A stretch of 64,000 nucleotides of DNA from Owenia fusiformis. Lineage: Eukaryota; Annelida; Polychaeta; Sabellida; Oweniidae. Positions 1 through 10,012 of the stretch are shown piece by piece. The notes beneath the pieces were generated by a model. That model was not told the DNA's origin, searched no databases, and saw nothing but the letters and a program-made list of their open reading frames with translations. Position 1 is the first letter of the stretch; every line of letters starts with the position of its first letter. The DNA lies in NCBI GenBank assembly GCA_903813345.2, contig CAIIXF020000002.1, positions 11,552,150 through 11,616,149 on the forward strand, given 5' to 3'. The position numbers and the translations under genes are program-made.

Positions 1-145
1 GTAAATTTTCATTTTAAAAAACTCGTTTATTCCATGAGAACGGCCGTAAAATCTACCGTAAATTTTTGAAAATCTACCGTAAATTTTCGAAAATCTACCG
101 TATTTCTGCTAAAATCAACATTATTTTTGTTCAAACTACCGTAAA
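1..145. repeat. CTACCGTAAA-type degenerate minisatellite (edge)
   Basis: Short A/T-rich units built around CTACCGTAAA with spacers such as TTTTCGAAAAT recur several times. The window edge cuts the block. The same unit returns in a longer array at about 1.2-1.9 kb, so the two blocks are probably one family. No coding signal. Confidence 0.75.
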
Positions 146-1215
146 ATTTCCCGTTATTGTTGGGAAATGCTGAAAAATTGAAGTCTCCCTGTACTGTCCC
201 TGTACTATTCCTTCAACAACCCGAATATAAATAGGTATCGGCAGGTCTGTGGTTATCAGGTTATTGCGCATTTATCTAAGTAAGCTTGCGTGTAATCAGT
301 CCAAACACCAACTACCACTAGCTAGAAAGAATTCTTTCTGCCATATATGATTTTTGTAGTTAACCAAACCCTTTTGTACACAGATCTTTATTCCGAATGC
401 AACAAAAATATGATTTTAGTTGCGCTTCATCTAAATAAATGAGTGGAAATGCGTATGCAGATTTAGCGTATGAAATATGCGTAGATTGATTTGTTATGAT
501 CAGTAATGAACGCCACATATACATGTTTAATCAATTTGTTTACAGTACGATAAAATGTTGTATTTTTTATCAGAACACATTATCAGAAACAAATACATAA
601 TTAAAAAATAAAGCATCGAATTCTGGTTTATTATAAAAGTATTGTGATATCCGAATCTGAACGATGTCTCAGGGGAAAGGTTTCAGCAAATGCTCATAAC
701 AGATTATTTTTGAAAGACAATTTACCATATGATTCCAATGTTATATGAACATTATGTCTGTCATTTCAATTCGTTAAAGTGATAGATCATCTTAGATGGT
801 GAGTAAAAACGTGTAAAATCCATATTTTGTATTTCAGTAAATGTTTCATTCATGGTATTTCCAAACATCCTGATATCTAAAAAAAACTGGTTAGAAGGTG
901 AATAAAAGTGGAGATATGAATATTGTGTTCGTATTTTGAATCAATCTAGATTTATTGTAAAAGAGTTGTTAAAGAGTTGTATATGTACATTTTGCTGAAA
1001 CATTAAAATCCAGAGTTGCTGTCAGTCCATTGTAGGCATGGCAAATGAAGAATAAAACGTGTTTAGTCTCTATTTATTCTTGAAAATAGTATATCTATTT
1101 TTTCTTGAAAATAATAGTTTCGTATAATTCCCAGGTGGTAGTTCTGATTTAACAACAAAATGACCACGTAAACATTGTATTAATATAGAAAACCACATTG
1201 TATAAAGGTTAAACT
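146..1215. other. unique AT-rich DNA, no gene seen
   Basis: No long open frame, RNA gene or clear repeat is visible between the two CTACCGTAAA blocks. Confidence 0.6.
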
Positions 1216-1925
1216 ATCGCATTTTTTCAAAATCTACCGAAAAATACCGCATTTTGGCAAATCTTCCGCAAAAGTACCAGTTTTTCAAAAAATTACCGTA
1301 AAAACTACCGCAATTTTCAAAATCTACCGCAAAACTACCGCATTTTTTCAAAATCTTCCGCAAAAGAACCGTTTTTTCAAAAAATTACCGTAAAAACTAC
1401 CACAATTTTCAAAATCTACCGTAAAACTACCACATTTTTTCAAAATTTTCCGCAAAACTACCGGTTTTTCAAAAAACTACCGCATTTTTTCAAAATCTAC
1501 CGTAAAACTACCGCATTTTTTCAGAATCTTTCGCAAAACTACCGGTTTTTCAAAAAACTACCGTAAAAACTACCACATTTTTTTTAAAACTACCGTAAAA
1601 CTACCGTATTTTTCTAAATCTTCCGCAAAACTACCGCTTTTTTCAAATTTCTACCGCAAAATTACACTTTTTTTCAAAAATCTACCCCAAACCTCTGAAA
1701 CTACAGTATTTTTTTTAAATCTACCGCAAAAACTACCGTATTTTTTTTAATCTACCGCAAAAACTACAGTTTTTTAAAAAATCTACCGCAAAAACTACCG
1801 TTTTTTCTAAAATCTACCGCAAAAACTACCGCAATTTTGTTGAAAAATACCGCAAAAACTACCGTATTTTGAAAAAATCTACCGCAAAAATACAGCAATT
1901 TAAAAAAAATCTACCGCAAAATTTT
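1216..1925. repeat. CTACCGCAAAA-type minisatellite array
   Basis: About thirty imperfect units alternate CTACCG(C/T)AAAA with short T-runs such as CATTTTTTCAAAAT. Unit length varies from about 20 to 42 bases because the A/T runs expand and contract. CCG trinucleotides inside an otherwise A/T-only background make the array conspicuous. It is non-coding. Confidence 0.9.
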
Positions 1926-2880
1926 GGTCTTAGGTTGGCAGGTATGCATGCAGTCGTGTTCTCAGGGTCTTTCAACATTAAGGCTAGAGTTATTTAACAC
2001 TATGCTCTAGACGAACAGCTTTGTTGCATCTTATCATGTTTTACAAATGATTAAAAAAAACATGTACATTAAACACTATGTTTTGCCGTTCTTAGGTCAT
2101 GCTGAAAATGACACTAATTGGGATTTCAAAACCATATAATAATCACAAAATATTACCCTACTGTTAAACTGAAGTTATTTCTTGATTTCAATGTCAGCAT
2201 CAACAAAAATGGAATGAATCTCGAAATGTCAAATATTTTTAGACATTTCAGTCTTTACTGTAATGTGTTTTGGATTAATGTCATGCACTTAAAGTACTGA
2301 TACATGTCATAAATGTTAGCAAGTCTCCCACAAAATTACCCACTTTGTATAAAATACCTATGGTTATTGTGATCTTTAATCCCTGTGAAAAATTCTTCGA
2401 GGGTTATGAGATGTTTGATGATTTCTTTGTTATAGAATAAGAGTTTTGTGCTCTTTTCTTGAGTTTCCACATTTTAAGTTTGAGAGTTTCCAAAATTTTG
2501 AAATAAATCTGATTTTGTAATAATACTGCAAACTGTGTATATGTGTGTTTTGCATTTTTTTCCAAAAAATAATGTATGAATCTTATGTGGATTTCAAACA
2601 CTAGTAAAACATTTTACTTATTTGCCCTAGCCTAAAGTTATTTGCATAAAGAAACTGATATAAATTACCAAAACAGAAAATAAATTGTTTCATCAAATGA
2701 AATCACAATTAAATTTTTGAAAATCTCAGTTTGTTAAGGTTGCTTTGTGTACAGACATATAATTGTTACATTTAAGAAACACTCACAAGCAATTAACATA
2801 GTGGCAACCAGAATAAACAAATCCTTGAATACACAAATCAAAGTGGAAAACCTATGACTGTCATTATTGATTACATAAAC
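1926..2880. other. intergenic, upstream of GPCR; no gene seen
   Basis: AT-rich sequence with only short chance frames. No tRNA, TIR pair or tandem array recognised. It would include any promoter of the downstream GPCR, but no convincing core promoter can be assigned by eye. Confidence 0.5.
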
Positions 2881-3013
2881 GATGAACATTGCCAATATAT
2901 TACAAAGATCATAAGGGGTAACAATAATGGATTACCAGTAGGAATGGAATGCTACTACAGAAATGTTTAGAAAGTCAACACATAAACAATATTTGAAGAA
3001 AAATTATTGAACA
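2881..3013 (+). pseudogene. broken tandem copy of the GPCR 5' end
   Basis: This block aligns base for base, with small differences, to 3021-3156, which is the leader and first ~29 codons of the GPCR. Its ATG (2927) is followed by D-Y-Q and then TAG at codon 5, where the intact copy reads D-Y-K-A. It also lacks seven bases after the shared ACAGAAATGTTTAGAAA and ends in further frame breaks. The offset is about 140-142 bases. It is therefore a degenerate tandem duplicate of the leader plus N-terminal coding region, not a separate gene. It would lie in the 5' leader of the GPCR if transcription starts further upstream. Confidence 0.85.
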
Positions 3014-3068
3014 AATAAAACATGCACAACAGTAATATATATTAAAGATATCATAAGGTATTACAATA

Positions 3069-4424
3069 ATGGATTACAAGGCTGAATGGAATGCTACTAC
3101 AGAAATGTTTAGAAACTTTAAAGTCAACACATTTACAACATTTGAAGAAAAATTATTTTATTATATTATGGGAGGCATAGGATTTCTTGGAAACCTCTTA
3201 ATTATTTTTGTCTTTCTTAAAACTGTACCATTAAGAAGAAAACTTAACAATATGTTGATTATAAATCAGAGTCTGACTGACATGTTGGCATCATTGCTTA
3301 TAATACTGAATAAACTCTTTGATGGTATGGGCTGGATAACTGAACCAGGTCCATTTGCAAGTCTTTTCTGTAGTTTTTGGCTCTCTGAGTATATCCCTTG
3401 GATGTGTATGGCAGTTTCAACATTCAACCTTGAAGCAATAACCATTGAGCGATATATTGCATTGATACATCCAATGTTTTACAAAAAATATATCACAAAA
3501 AAACTGATTTGGGGAGTCATAGCTCTTATATGGATTGTAGGCTTGATACATGAAAGCTACGAAATTGGGAGTTCTACATTAACAGGATATACATGCTCAT
3601 TGTGGACTAAATGGCCGAGTAAAGAATTCCACGCTATGTTTGGTATTTATATACTTGTCGTTGAATTTTTCATGCCGATTTGCATCATGATATTTTGCTA
3701 CAGCCGAATCGTCCATATGATTCATAATGGATCAAAATCACAAATTGGATCATCACGACGTGAGCAACAAATGTCAAAAAGCAGAAATATCATTATACGT
3801 ACACTGATTCTTGTTAGCTTAGGATATTTTATATGTTGGGGACCAATGAACATATATGCAATATTAAAACGTCTACATATTGTTGGAGACTACATAGGGA
3901 TCCCATACCAAATCACTGGTTATTTTGCAATTGCTAACTGTAGTATCAATCCAATTATTTATTCATTCAGCCACACCTTGTTTCGAAGAGCCATAAAGAA
4001 GATTTTTACAAATGACAAATATGGCATTCATGCTAGATTTAACACAACATTAAGAGATAGAAATAGCTTCACCATGACAGCACAAAAGGCTGGAAATGGT
4101 GAAAGAGAACACCAAACATCAGCAAACAGTCAAACTGAGTCATCACCAAATACTGGAATAGAACGGCAAAGGTCACCAAACAGTCAAACAAAGACATCAC
4201 CAAATACTGGAATAGAACAGCAAAGGTCTATAAAACATTGGACCATGACATTCCAAAGGACTCGGAAAGAACAAAAAAGATACAATAAGAAAACCACCAC
4301 AAAAATTTGGATTTTAGATATTTCTAGCAAAGAGAGACATAAAGCAAGTCGCATTAACACTGACTTGCCTGAATGCAATACAAATGTTGCACTGATAGAC
4401 TACAGGATTATGAATGATGCGTAG
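3069..4424 (+). CDS. orphan class A (rhodopsin-like) GPCR, peptide-receptor type
   Basis: A 451-residue intronless seven-helix receptor predicted to sit in the plasma membrane and signal through G proteins. The start is well set: an in-frame TAA lies five codons upstream and ATG has A at -3 and G at +4. Visible hallmarks: N-glycosylation site N8-A-T; GN in TM1 (N42); LTD in TM2 (D71); C101 and C176 for the usual extracellular disulfide; ERY (127-129) in place of DRY; W155 in TM4; P203 in TM5; FICWGP in TM6 (254-259); NPIIY in TM7 (294-298); then helix 8. Position 7.43 is Ile288, not Lys, so it is not an opsin. The C-tail (~315-451) is Ser/Thr/Asn/Gln/Lys-rich and contains two 18-residue repeats (351-386). 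The pattern resembles galanin/allatostatin-like peptide receptors and the intronless orphan expansions of invertebrate deuterostomes, but the ligand is unknown. Class assignment is firm, subfamily is inference. Confidence 0.93.
   Translation: MDYKAEWNATTEMFRNFKVNTFTTFEEKLFYYIMGGIGFLGNLLIIFVFLKTVPLRRKLNNMLIINQSLTDMLASLLIILNKLFDGMGWITEPGPFASLFCSFWLSEYIPWMCMAVSTFNLEAITIERYIALIHPMFYKKYITKKLIWGVIALIWIVGLIHESYEIGSSTLTGYTCSLWTKWPSKEFHAMFGIYILVVEFFMPICIMIFCYSRIVHMIHNGSKSQIGSSRREQQMSKSRNIIIRTLILVSLGYFICWGPMNIYAILKRLHIVGDYIGIPYQITGYFAIANCSINPIIYSFSHTLFRRAIKKIFTNDKYGIHARFNTTLRDRNSFTMTAQKAGNGEREHQTSANSQTESSPNTGIERQRSPNSQTKTSPNTGIEQQRSIKHWTMTFQRTRKEQKRYNKKTTTKIWILDISSKERHKASRINTDLPECNTNVALIDYRIMNDA
4119..4226 (+). 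repeat. 54-bp coding tandem repeat in GPCR C-tail
   Basis: Two in-frame 54-base units encode 18 residues each, starting SANSQTESSPNTG and SPNSQTKTSPNTG. The flanking stretches (about 331-350 and 387-404) also look alike around a TMT-x-Q motif, hinting at an older, larger duplication. The repeats add Ser/Thr sites of the kind used by receptor kinases; that role is inference. Confidence 0.8.
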
Positions 4425-4628
4425 AACAACATTCCATTGCATGTGATTCATTTACAATTTGAAATTGGTCTTTTTCTACATCAAGGATGCAGTTCTGAAT
4501 TGATTTTCACCTATGTTTGCACAGATTTGACTTCCGGTTTCGAGTAAAGCTAGAACATCAGTTTAACTTTTAGTCTTATTCAAAAGTTATGTTAAATTTC
4601 GATATAGCTTTTTAAATAATAATTAAAT

Positions 4629-4673
4629 AATAAAATTTTACATACATTTGTCCTAACAAGAGTAACAAATAAA
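4629..4673 (+). promoter_or_regulatory. candidate polyadenylation signals for the GPCR
   Basis: Two AATAAA hexamers occur about 205 and 245 bases after the stop codon (4629-4634 and 4668-4673). In such AT-rich DNA the hexamer is frequent by chance, so the placement, not the motif, is the argument. Confidence 0.4.
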
Positions 4674-5892
4674 ACCACAAAATTCCTTGCAAATAAATGA
4701 TTTGACGATAAATGCAAAAACTACATTTTAAAATAAGACCACTTCAAGTGTTTTTTGACATCTTTAATAGTTCTTCCAACAAAGCCCCTCTTTAGTGGAT
4801 GGTGAAAATGTCCTGTAATGTAATCCCACAATAGATTCCCCTACTACGTCAAAACGATCATCATTTCAGCCAACAATTACGTCCTTTGTTAGCTTTTTTT
4901 GTCAAAGCAATTAAATACCTTAAACACATAGTTAATCCATTCAAAGCAAACTCGCCTCATTGATCTTTAATTGACAGTACAAGACTTTAGCTGAAACTCA
5001 ATTTAATCAGAAAACAAATAATGCATCAAGTACTTGAAAGTCAAACTTAAAACTTGGGCCCTAACAATCATAATAATGAGAATCTATTAGAACGCTGTAA
5101 TTGGTGATATCATAGGAAAAGAATCACATGTCATAAGTTGAAAATTAAATCTACTTAAAGCATTACAAGGGACATTCCTATTGATGCATCTTGAATATTA
5201 CTGGCATAATGTGATGTGCATTCGCTGACAATTGATTTTGGAAAGGACATAGGGATGCACACTTTTTTAAAACCATTCACTCAATAACCTGTTTCACTGT
5301 AACAGAGATATGTACAAAACTAATTGCTTTCACCCGATGTGTGTAATTAACTTAATAGATCTCCTTTCCCATCACTTAAACACTACATATATGTTTTAAT
5401 TACCATATCATCCATATTTCACTCTCTCTCTACAAATATGAATAGGCAAATCTCAGACTAAATGCATGTTGATAAAAGTGAAATACATATCACATTTTGC
5501 TATAAATAATTTACAGATTTGCTTCATTAGCTATAAAGACAGAATATAGTCATGGAGTCAAACAGTTGAAGCATGGAGGGACATAAATTAATCATTTCCA
5601 TTCCAGCTTCAAAAATTGTACGATTTATCTTGCTATAGCAGCCAGAATTGCTAAAAATAGAATTTCACACAAAGCTAGGCAAGGTGTGTGACATGGTCGA
5701 CAAGGCATTATACAACCAATCACCGCATCCAGGGTCATTCCTCATGTGGCTGTCAATGCGACAACTTGATTCTACAGATTGAAATTGATGCTTTGCCAAC
5801 TTGACACTTGCAAAGTGATTTCGTATCTTTTAAGTCACATGTAAGAACATATTTTGTGAAAAGAATTTAATCCCAAGACTTCAAGAATTCAA
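4674..5892. other. intergenic, nothing recognised
   Basis: Unique-looking AT-rich sequence. No open frame, repeat or RNA gene could be supported. Confidence 0.5.
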
Positions 5893-6013
5893 TGCATTGT
5901 TGAATGACCATTCCTTTCAGGCGTTGTTTCCTAAAATTAACACTCAATGCTGCGTATCTTGTGTGCATTTTGGAAAGCAACACCTTCAAGGAATGGTTAT
6001 CTAAATTGCACTG
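5893..6013. other. hairpin-forming sequence (possible small-RNA precursor)
   Basis: ACCATTCCTTTCAGGCGTTG (5907-) is mirrored by CAACACCTTCAAGGAATGGT (ending 5998), giving a stem of about 28-30 pairs with a few mismatches and bulges and a loop of roughly 30-35 bases. Weak pairing continues a few bases outwards. Size and shape are in the range of an animal miRNA precursor, but nothing shows expression or conservation. It could equally be a small foldback repeat. Confidence 0.35.
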
Positions 6014-6389
6014 AGTCCAGGGCTTAAATGTTTAAATAATCAAGCTCAAAATAAGTTTCTATTTCATACAGTTCACTGTTTTGAATTGAATAACAGCTCT
6101 ATTTTAGATGTGAAATTGATGATTTGAATGTTAAAACTCCAAGGTCAAGCTGATCTGGTCAATTCTCCATGCTCCAAGTGTCCCAAAAAATTGAAATGAC
6201 CAACATTTTTAGTTGGAGTAGGACATTTTTTGAACTGTGTACTTGAAAATTTCTATCAACATCACTGCCATTGACATTCTGTCCGCCATTTTATTTTTTG
6301 AGAATTAACATGGTAGAGAAGCATCAAAATATAAGAGGTTACAGACTTTTTTTACCTTGATAAGGTCATTAAAGGTCAAATGTCAAATC
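6014..6389. other. intergenic, nothing recognised
   Basis: AT-rich sequence leading into the GGTCA-rich array; no feature supported. Confidence 0.5.
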
Positions 6390-7160
6390 TAAAGTCAGAT
6401 TTGAATTTCTGAGAACATGTAGATGATTTTGAAAAAAAAATTAGTCAATTTGAAGCAAGTTGAAAAAAGACCTTTTTGACCTTTTTTGACCTTGAGAAGG
6501 TCATTGAAGGTCAAATCTAAAGTCAAATCTAAAGTCATATTTGAATTTCTGAGAACATGTAGATGATTTTGAAAAAAAAATTTAGTCAATTTGAAGCAAG
6601 ATGAAAAAATACCTTTTTGACCTTTTTTGACATTGAGAAGGTCATTGAAGATCAAATGTCAAATCTAAAGTCAGATTTGAATTTCTGAGAACATGTAGAT
6701 GATTTTGAAAAAAAAATTTAGTCAATTTGAAGCAAGTTGAAAAAAGACCTTTTTGACCTTTTTTGACTTTGAGAAGGTCATTGAAGGTCAAATGTCAAAT
6801 CTTAAGTCAAATCTTAAGTCAGATTTGAATTCCTGAGAACACGTAGATGATTTTGAAAAAAAATTTTAGTCAATTTGAAGCAAGTTGAAAACAGACCTTT
6901 TTGACCTTTTTTACCTTGAGAAGGTCATTGAAGGTCAAATCTAAAGTCAGATTTGAAGGTCAAATGTCAATTGAAGGTCAAATGTCAAATCTAAAGTCAA
7001 ATTTGAATTTCTGAGAACATGTAGATGATTTTGAAAAAAAATTTAGTCAATGTGAAGCAAGTTGAAAAAAGACCTTTTTGACCTTGAGAAGGTCATTGAA
7101 GGTCAAATGTCAAATCTGAAGTCAGATTTGAACTTCTGAGAACATGTAGATGATTTAGAA
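6390..7160. repeat. six-copy tandem array (125-178 bp units) rich in AGGTCA
   Basis: The landmark GAGAACATGTAGATGATTTT recurs at about 6411, 6551, 6687, 6835, 7013 and 7138. Each unit also carries runs of TTTTTGACC and AAGGTCA in both orientations. Length differences come from extra GGTCAAATGTCAAATCTAAAG sub-blocks. An apparent minus-strand frame here is only a translation of the repeat. The array abuts the ATGTCACCAC-ended repeat at 7.2 kb and may be its internal part. Confidence 0.9.
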
Positions 7161-7194
7161 AAAAATTGAAGTCAGTCTAAACAGTATTTGTTAA

Positions 7195-7326
7195 GTTATA
7201 GGAAGTTGTAAGAAATTGTTACAGACGCCAACCTCCAACCGCCGGACGCCAACCTCCAACCACCAACCGCCGTCGCAGAAAAACGGAGACCATAGCAATA
7301 TGTCACCACTTTTGGTGGTGACATAA
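7195..7326 (-). mobile_element. GTCACCAC-ended dispersed repeat, copy 1
   Basis: Ends in a near-perfect palindrome at 7299-7325 (TATGTCACCAC, loop TTTTG, GTGGTGACATA), then reads on the minus strand through a block like TATTGCTATGGTCTCC and GGCGGTTGGTGGTTGG runs to TCTGTAACAA. The same order of blocks is found near 34.9 and 57.7 kb, and in part near 20.3 kb. No coding capacity is visible, so it is probably a non-autonomous DNA element. Confidence 0.65.
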
Positions 7327-7711
7327 AAAGAACACCTTTTTAGAAGAATGCCTTTTAAGTAATGGAGTCTTTAAGTCCAGCCCAAGTGGCCCATTGACTT
7401 TTTGTTCAACTGGTGTCCCACAAACAGGTTTTACTACATACTTAAATGTCTGCACATGAAACAGCATATATCATACATCAAACTGTCGAAATGAGATCTA
7501 TGAAAAAGGCATTATATTACTACCATCTGGCAATTAACATTATTGAAAATTGATGATAACGATGTTCTAATTAGGCAACATATTATTAGTTCAAACTAAT
7601 AGTCAGTTTACAAGTAGACAATAATTAAGGTTATATTTTAATATTATCCAGTGGTAATTTCATATGAGTTGAAAATGGTGTACGAGTTTCATTGTTATCT
7701 ACCAGACTCTC
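7327..7711. other. intergenic, nothing recognised
   Basis: AT-rich sequence between the dispersed repeat and the possible last exon of the minus-strand gene; would contain its 3' untranslated region if that exon is real. No clear minus-strand AATAAA stands out. Confidence 0.4.
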
Positions 7712-7833
7712 CTAGCTGTTCTTTACAGCAGGAGCTGAAGATACCTGCGGTGTTCTGCCTTTTGGAAGAAAGTTACTGGCCTTATAATAGACAATGGTAT
7801 AAGCCCTACTAGGGTTTTCAATTGGCATTATCT
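7712..7833 (-). CDS. possible last exon of the SUMO-motif nuclear-type protein
   Basis: Read after an AG at 7834-7835 the minus strand stays open for 39 codons and ends in TAG (7714-7712). The phase fits exactly: the single G left by the upstream exon (8738) plus AG makes GAG. The encoded tail has K/R and S/T/P residues and includes KGRTPQVSSAPAVKNS at the end. The acceptor has a weak pyrimidine tract and a CAG-GTATCT inside could act as a donor, so the exon is only tentative. Other exons could lie between it and the one at 8.7 kb. Confidence 0.35.
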
Positions 7834-8379
7834 CTTGTAGTCAACCCCATGTAGATATATATATGTCAAAGGCTATCTGAGTAATTTTAACAATTTTAAT
7901 GAATATATCCAAGTGAATATCAAAGATTTAACAAGAATACATCACAAAACTTAATTTTCTCATCCTACTCCTAGTCAGGCTTTTAAAGTTTTTTGAACGA
8001 CAAGGCAGTGAGTGAATAATATTTTACCTAAAAATAAAAATGGCCACCATAAAATATAACCATCATACCCACAATTTAGACATAACTTCTTCAAGGATAA
8101 ATTGTCTGTATGGAATTAAAATAATGCACAAAGTAAAATTTATACTGTACCTAAAAAATTTCCCTGGCATGCCCAAAATCTGAAAAATTCTAGATTAAAA
8201 TCTGTCTTGTGTTTTGCTTAGAAATAAGCAGACAAGAAAATGAGAGATGCCTGCCTACCACCTGCCTACCACCAAACTGCACAAATACTACAGCTTTTGT
8301 ACAATCAAAATTCATATAATTAGTCTGATCTGGACCCCCATCTTATTCTTTTTCAGCCTAAGGAAAGTCTATATTGTCG

Positions 8380-8710
8380 AATCAATCCATGAAGTAAGTC
8401 TAATCTACAGGGAAGATAGGGTGCCAGGGTTCCAACTCAATATTCTACATTGACCTTGACCGTGCCATTATTTTCTGACATTATAACGGACTATAAATTC
8501 AATGAACCAAAAGATATTAACTAATGTATTGGTCACTACTTGTGTGTTTTGAATATCACTCGCAATTTAAATTCTGAAGTGAAAAAAAGGTGGCATTTTG
8601 ATTTTGAATTTTGTAATCACAACAAGACTCCATATATGGCAAATATCGAACTGGAACCCTGGGAGACAATCATCCTTGTCTAATCCATCAAATACTAGCC
8701 CCCTTATGAC
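8380..8710. repeat. intronic imperfect inverted repeat
   Basis: GCCAGGGTTCCAACTC near 8422 is mirrored by GAACTGGAACCCTGGGAG near 8650, with weaker matching outside (AAGATAG / ATCATCCTT). The pair encloses about 200 bases. It looks like a decayed foldback element inside the intron of the minus-strand gene. Confidence 0.45.
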
Positions 8711-8737
8711 ATTATCAAATGATAATTTTATACATAC

Positions 8738-9052
8738 CTTGTGAAGCATATGTATTTGTGTCAGCAGACCCTCCCATACTTTGCTGATAAGCTGCTGGAT
8801 TACTCTCAGATACATATTTCGATTGGTTAAAAGTTGATGAATTAGTTTCTTCCCTAAATTTTGATTGGTCCACATTTCTTTCAAATGTATCTGAATTGTC
8901 TCTTGTATTATGGAATGTGTCATCATTTGAATTATCTTCAATGGTAATAGTGTCACTTTCTTCTTCAATGGGTTCAGATTTGACTTGTTTAGTAGGAATG
9001 GTCTCTTGTTTGATTTTTGTATCACATTTTCTTTTTGTAGCTGTACTTGAAG
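8738..9052 (-). CDS. internal exon, acidic nuclear-type protein with SUMO motifs
   Basis: A 315-base phase-1/phase-1 exon. Minus-strand acceptor ATCATTTCAG ends at 9053 and donor G-GTATGTA begins at 8737. Joined to the exon at 9317, the split codon is TCT and the frame stays open for 104 codons. Residue numbers count from the Met at 9725. A basic patch TKRK (142-145) is followed by two consensus SUMO-acceptor sites, IKQE (150-153) and VKSE (160-163). Then comes a low-complexity Asp/Glu/Ser/Asn/Gln stretch (~164-241), typical of linkers in transcription regulators. Another reading frame here is also open and longer, but it ignores the splice phase and runs through the acceptor. No known domain is recognised. 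Confidence 0.7.
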
Positions 9053-9316
9053 CTGAAATGATTGATAATCATATACACCCAATCTAAAATGGCACATTTC
9101 AAAGAATACAAAAATGAAAATTCTATTTAGAATAATAGATTTTGATTGTTCAAAGTACAAGTAGGGGTTGTTGTTCTATATTTTCTTCAGACTAACAAAA
9201 CAATTTTGAAGTTTGATGCCTTTTATCACTCTTAAAAAAATATTACATTGATAACTCAAGCACTGTTGCATAAAAATATTTTTATAACTAAATGCACCAT
9301 AGAATCATTCGCTTAC
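9053..9316 (-). other. intron between the two phase-1 exons
   Basis: Begins GTAAGC (minus strand, from 9316) and ends with a pyrimidine-poor but acceptable ATCATTTCAG at 9053. Both ends agree in phase with the flanking open frames. Confidence 0.65.
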
Positions 9317-9725
9317 ACTGTTTATGAGATTCTTCTGCAGTATCTAGGCCATCAGGGAACATATCGTCACCACCTGAATTCTCCATGAAATTACTCTCAG
9401 CCTTCAAGGAGCATGATGGTGTGGATGACATTTGAATTTGTTGTAACCTCGGATGGGGGGTATAATCAGTATAGTTATATTCAGCTGGATTAGGTGGGGT
9501 GGCTCCCATTGGCTGAGATGGTTCTGCAGATATCTGCCTATGAACAGTTTTGCTTTGAAGCACCGTTCTATGCATTTTTACTACAATATCAGGAATTGCG
9601 CTACCCGGAGAGAGACATATAATGCCATCTATCTCCAGTGAGTTTTCAAATTGTACATGTTGTGAGCAGATTTTCAAAACTGCGTCCTGAATCATTTTCA
9701 TGACATGATTGGCATCGGAACCCAT
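9317..9725 (-). CDS. first coding exon (proposed) of a nuclear-type protein
   Basis: The exon proper is 9317-9742: acceptor TTGTTTTTCAG precedes 9742 and donor T-GTAAGC follows 9317, both phase 1. I start translation at the ATG at 9725-9723 (A at -3, G at +4), which makes the preceding exon 5' untranslated. An in-frame continuation upstream is not excluded. Residues 5-55 form a compact mixed helix/strand segment (ANHVMKMIQDAVLKIC, then LEIDGIICL and IPDIVVKMHRTV). It recalls the small N-terminal domain of some invertebrate zinc-finger proteins, but I cannot assign it. Residues ~60-136 are Pro/Ser/Gln/Tyr-rich and disordered-looking. The assembled protein would be about 281 residues if the 7712 exon is last. 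Function unknown; nuclear role is inference from composition and SUMO motifs. Confidence 0.65.
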
Positions 9726-9742
9726 TCTGCTCACATCCAAGT

Positions 9743-10012
9743 CTGAAAAACAATGGAAGATTAAAGAACATGAAAGAAAACTGTGCAACCAAGACACACT
9801 TAGCTTGTATCACAAATAACAAGAGCAAGTCTTTTCTGACAACAGAATGAACCCCAAACGTCTTGAAGGTGAAGGGGGGGGGGGTACACAGTCCTCATCT
9901 TGAGGTAAAACTAATTTGCAAACAGACTAACTGCTGAAAAATATGACCTGTATTATATTTACCAAAATGGATGTCCCCATGACTCCATACTAGCATATGC
10001 ATGACGCATTTC
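9743..10012. other. intron/upstream region with an 11-G run
   Basis: Sequence upstream of the minus-strand exon, presumably intron. It carries an uninterrupted G run at 9874-9884. No upstream exon could be identified. Confidence 0.4.

Noticed and set aside
3069-4424. Opsin
   Set aside because: The retinal-binding lysine position (7.43) is isoleucine 288.
8567-9160. 197-codon minus-strand open frame
   Set aside because: It runs straight through a good splice acceptor and donor and is not the frame set by the flanking phase-1 exons; the spliced frame is preferred.
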